Under the pieces are notes generated by a model. That model ran no database searches. It worked only from the letters and a program-made list of their open reading frames with translations, and was not told the DNA's origin. Positions 5,642 to 5,793 of a stretch of 5,793 bases of DNA are shown in pieces. The stretch is taken from positions 1 to 5,793 of the forward strand of contig JAPUJL010000463.1 in assembly GCA_027296185.1 (NCBI GenBank), in the 5' to 3' direction. The DNA is from SAR324 cluster bacterium (GTDB lineage: Bacteria > SAR324 > JACQKK01). Each line of letters opens with the position of its first letter. Position 1 is the first letter of the stretch. The position numbers and the translations under genes were made by a program.

Positions 5642-5793
5642 GGCGTGACGGGGGGGTGCGTTGACGGCATGGGGCCCACGGGAATTAAGTGCTTCGAATT
5701 TGCGGGGGCGCGTCTCCGGCACCTCGGAGCGGTGCCATACCGCGCCGGCTGCTGCAGCATTTCCATCGGACCGGGCATTCTTTCATGGAATAG
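5638..5793 (-). CDS. Possible C-terminal end of an upstream gene, partial at the right edge
   Basis: One minus-strand frame is open from base 5793 to a TGA at 5640-5638, giving 51 residues rich in Pro and Arg and ending PPVTP. The TGA overlaps the oxidoreductase ATG as ATGA, the classic arrangement for translational coupling in an operon. Third-position GC is about 70%, lower than I would expect for a conserved gene here, and the low-complexity tail matches no family I recognise. It may be a disordered tail or a chance open frame. A short competing frame is the GTG extension of the oxidoreductase. Confidence 0.35.
   Translation of the reverse strand, partial: LFHERMPGPMEMLQQPARYGTAPRCRRRAPANSKHLIPVGPMPSTHPPVTP

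Overview
The window is GC-rich bacterial DNA with every recognisable gene on the minus strand, so transcription runs from right to left. The genes are compact and mostly housekeeping: fatty-acid synthesis (FabI), queuosine tRNA modification (QueF), lysine/cell-wall precursor synthesis (DapB), purine synthesis (a PurF-family enzyme cut by the left edge), a J-domain co-chaperone-like protein and an FAD-dependent oxidoreductase. I see no rRNA, tRNA, CRISPR array, insertion sequence, phage gene or origin. The host looks like a high-GC bacterium. Its DapB resembles the Bacillus-like form of the family (H-H-x-x-K followed by I-D-A-P-S-G-T) more than the E. coli form, and its QueF is the short single-domain type, so I would not assign it to a classical enteric-like lineage. 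The phylum cannot be fixed from this sequence alone.

Layout in transcription order. (1) 5793-5638: an open frame running in from the right edge, possibly the tail of an upstream gene, ending in an ATGA overlap with the next gene. (2) 5641-4484: FAD-dependent oxidoreductase with a CGEG motif. (3) A 100-base gap with a perfect inverted repeat, then fabI (4383-3601). (4) queF (3595-3191), starting 5 bases after the fabI stop. (5) A 70-base gap with a small hairpin, then dapB (3120-2386). (6) A J-domain protein (2360-1317), 25 bases after dapB. (7) A 207-base gap with a GC palindrome and a good sigma70-like promoter, then the PurF-family gene (1109 to beyond base 1).

fabI-queF is very probably one transcript, and dapB-J-protein probably another or its continuation. 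The PurF-family gene appears to have its own promoter. The genes do not form one pathway. The points of interest are sequence variations within known families (a Phe in FabI where E. coli has Tyr146, a Gln in QueF where B. subtilis has His96, a PurF with a short N-terminal leader before its nucleophile cysteine), the uncharacterised N-terminal part of the J-domain protein, and the oxidoreductase with its unseen upstream neighbour. I found no convincing previously undescribed multi-gene system.
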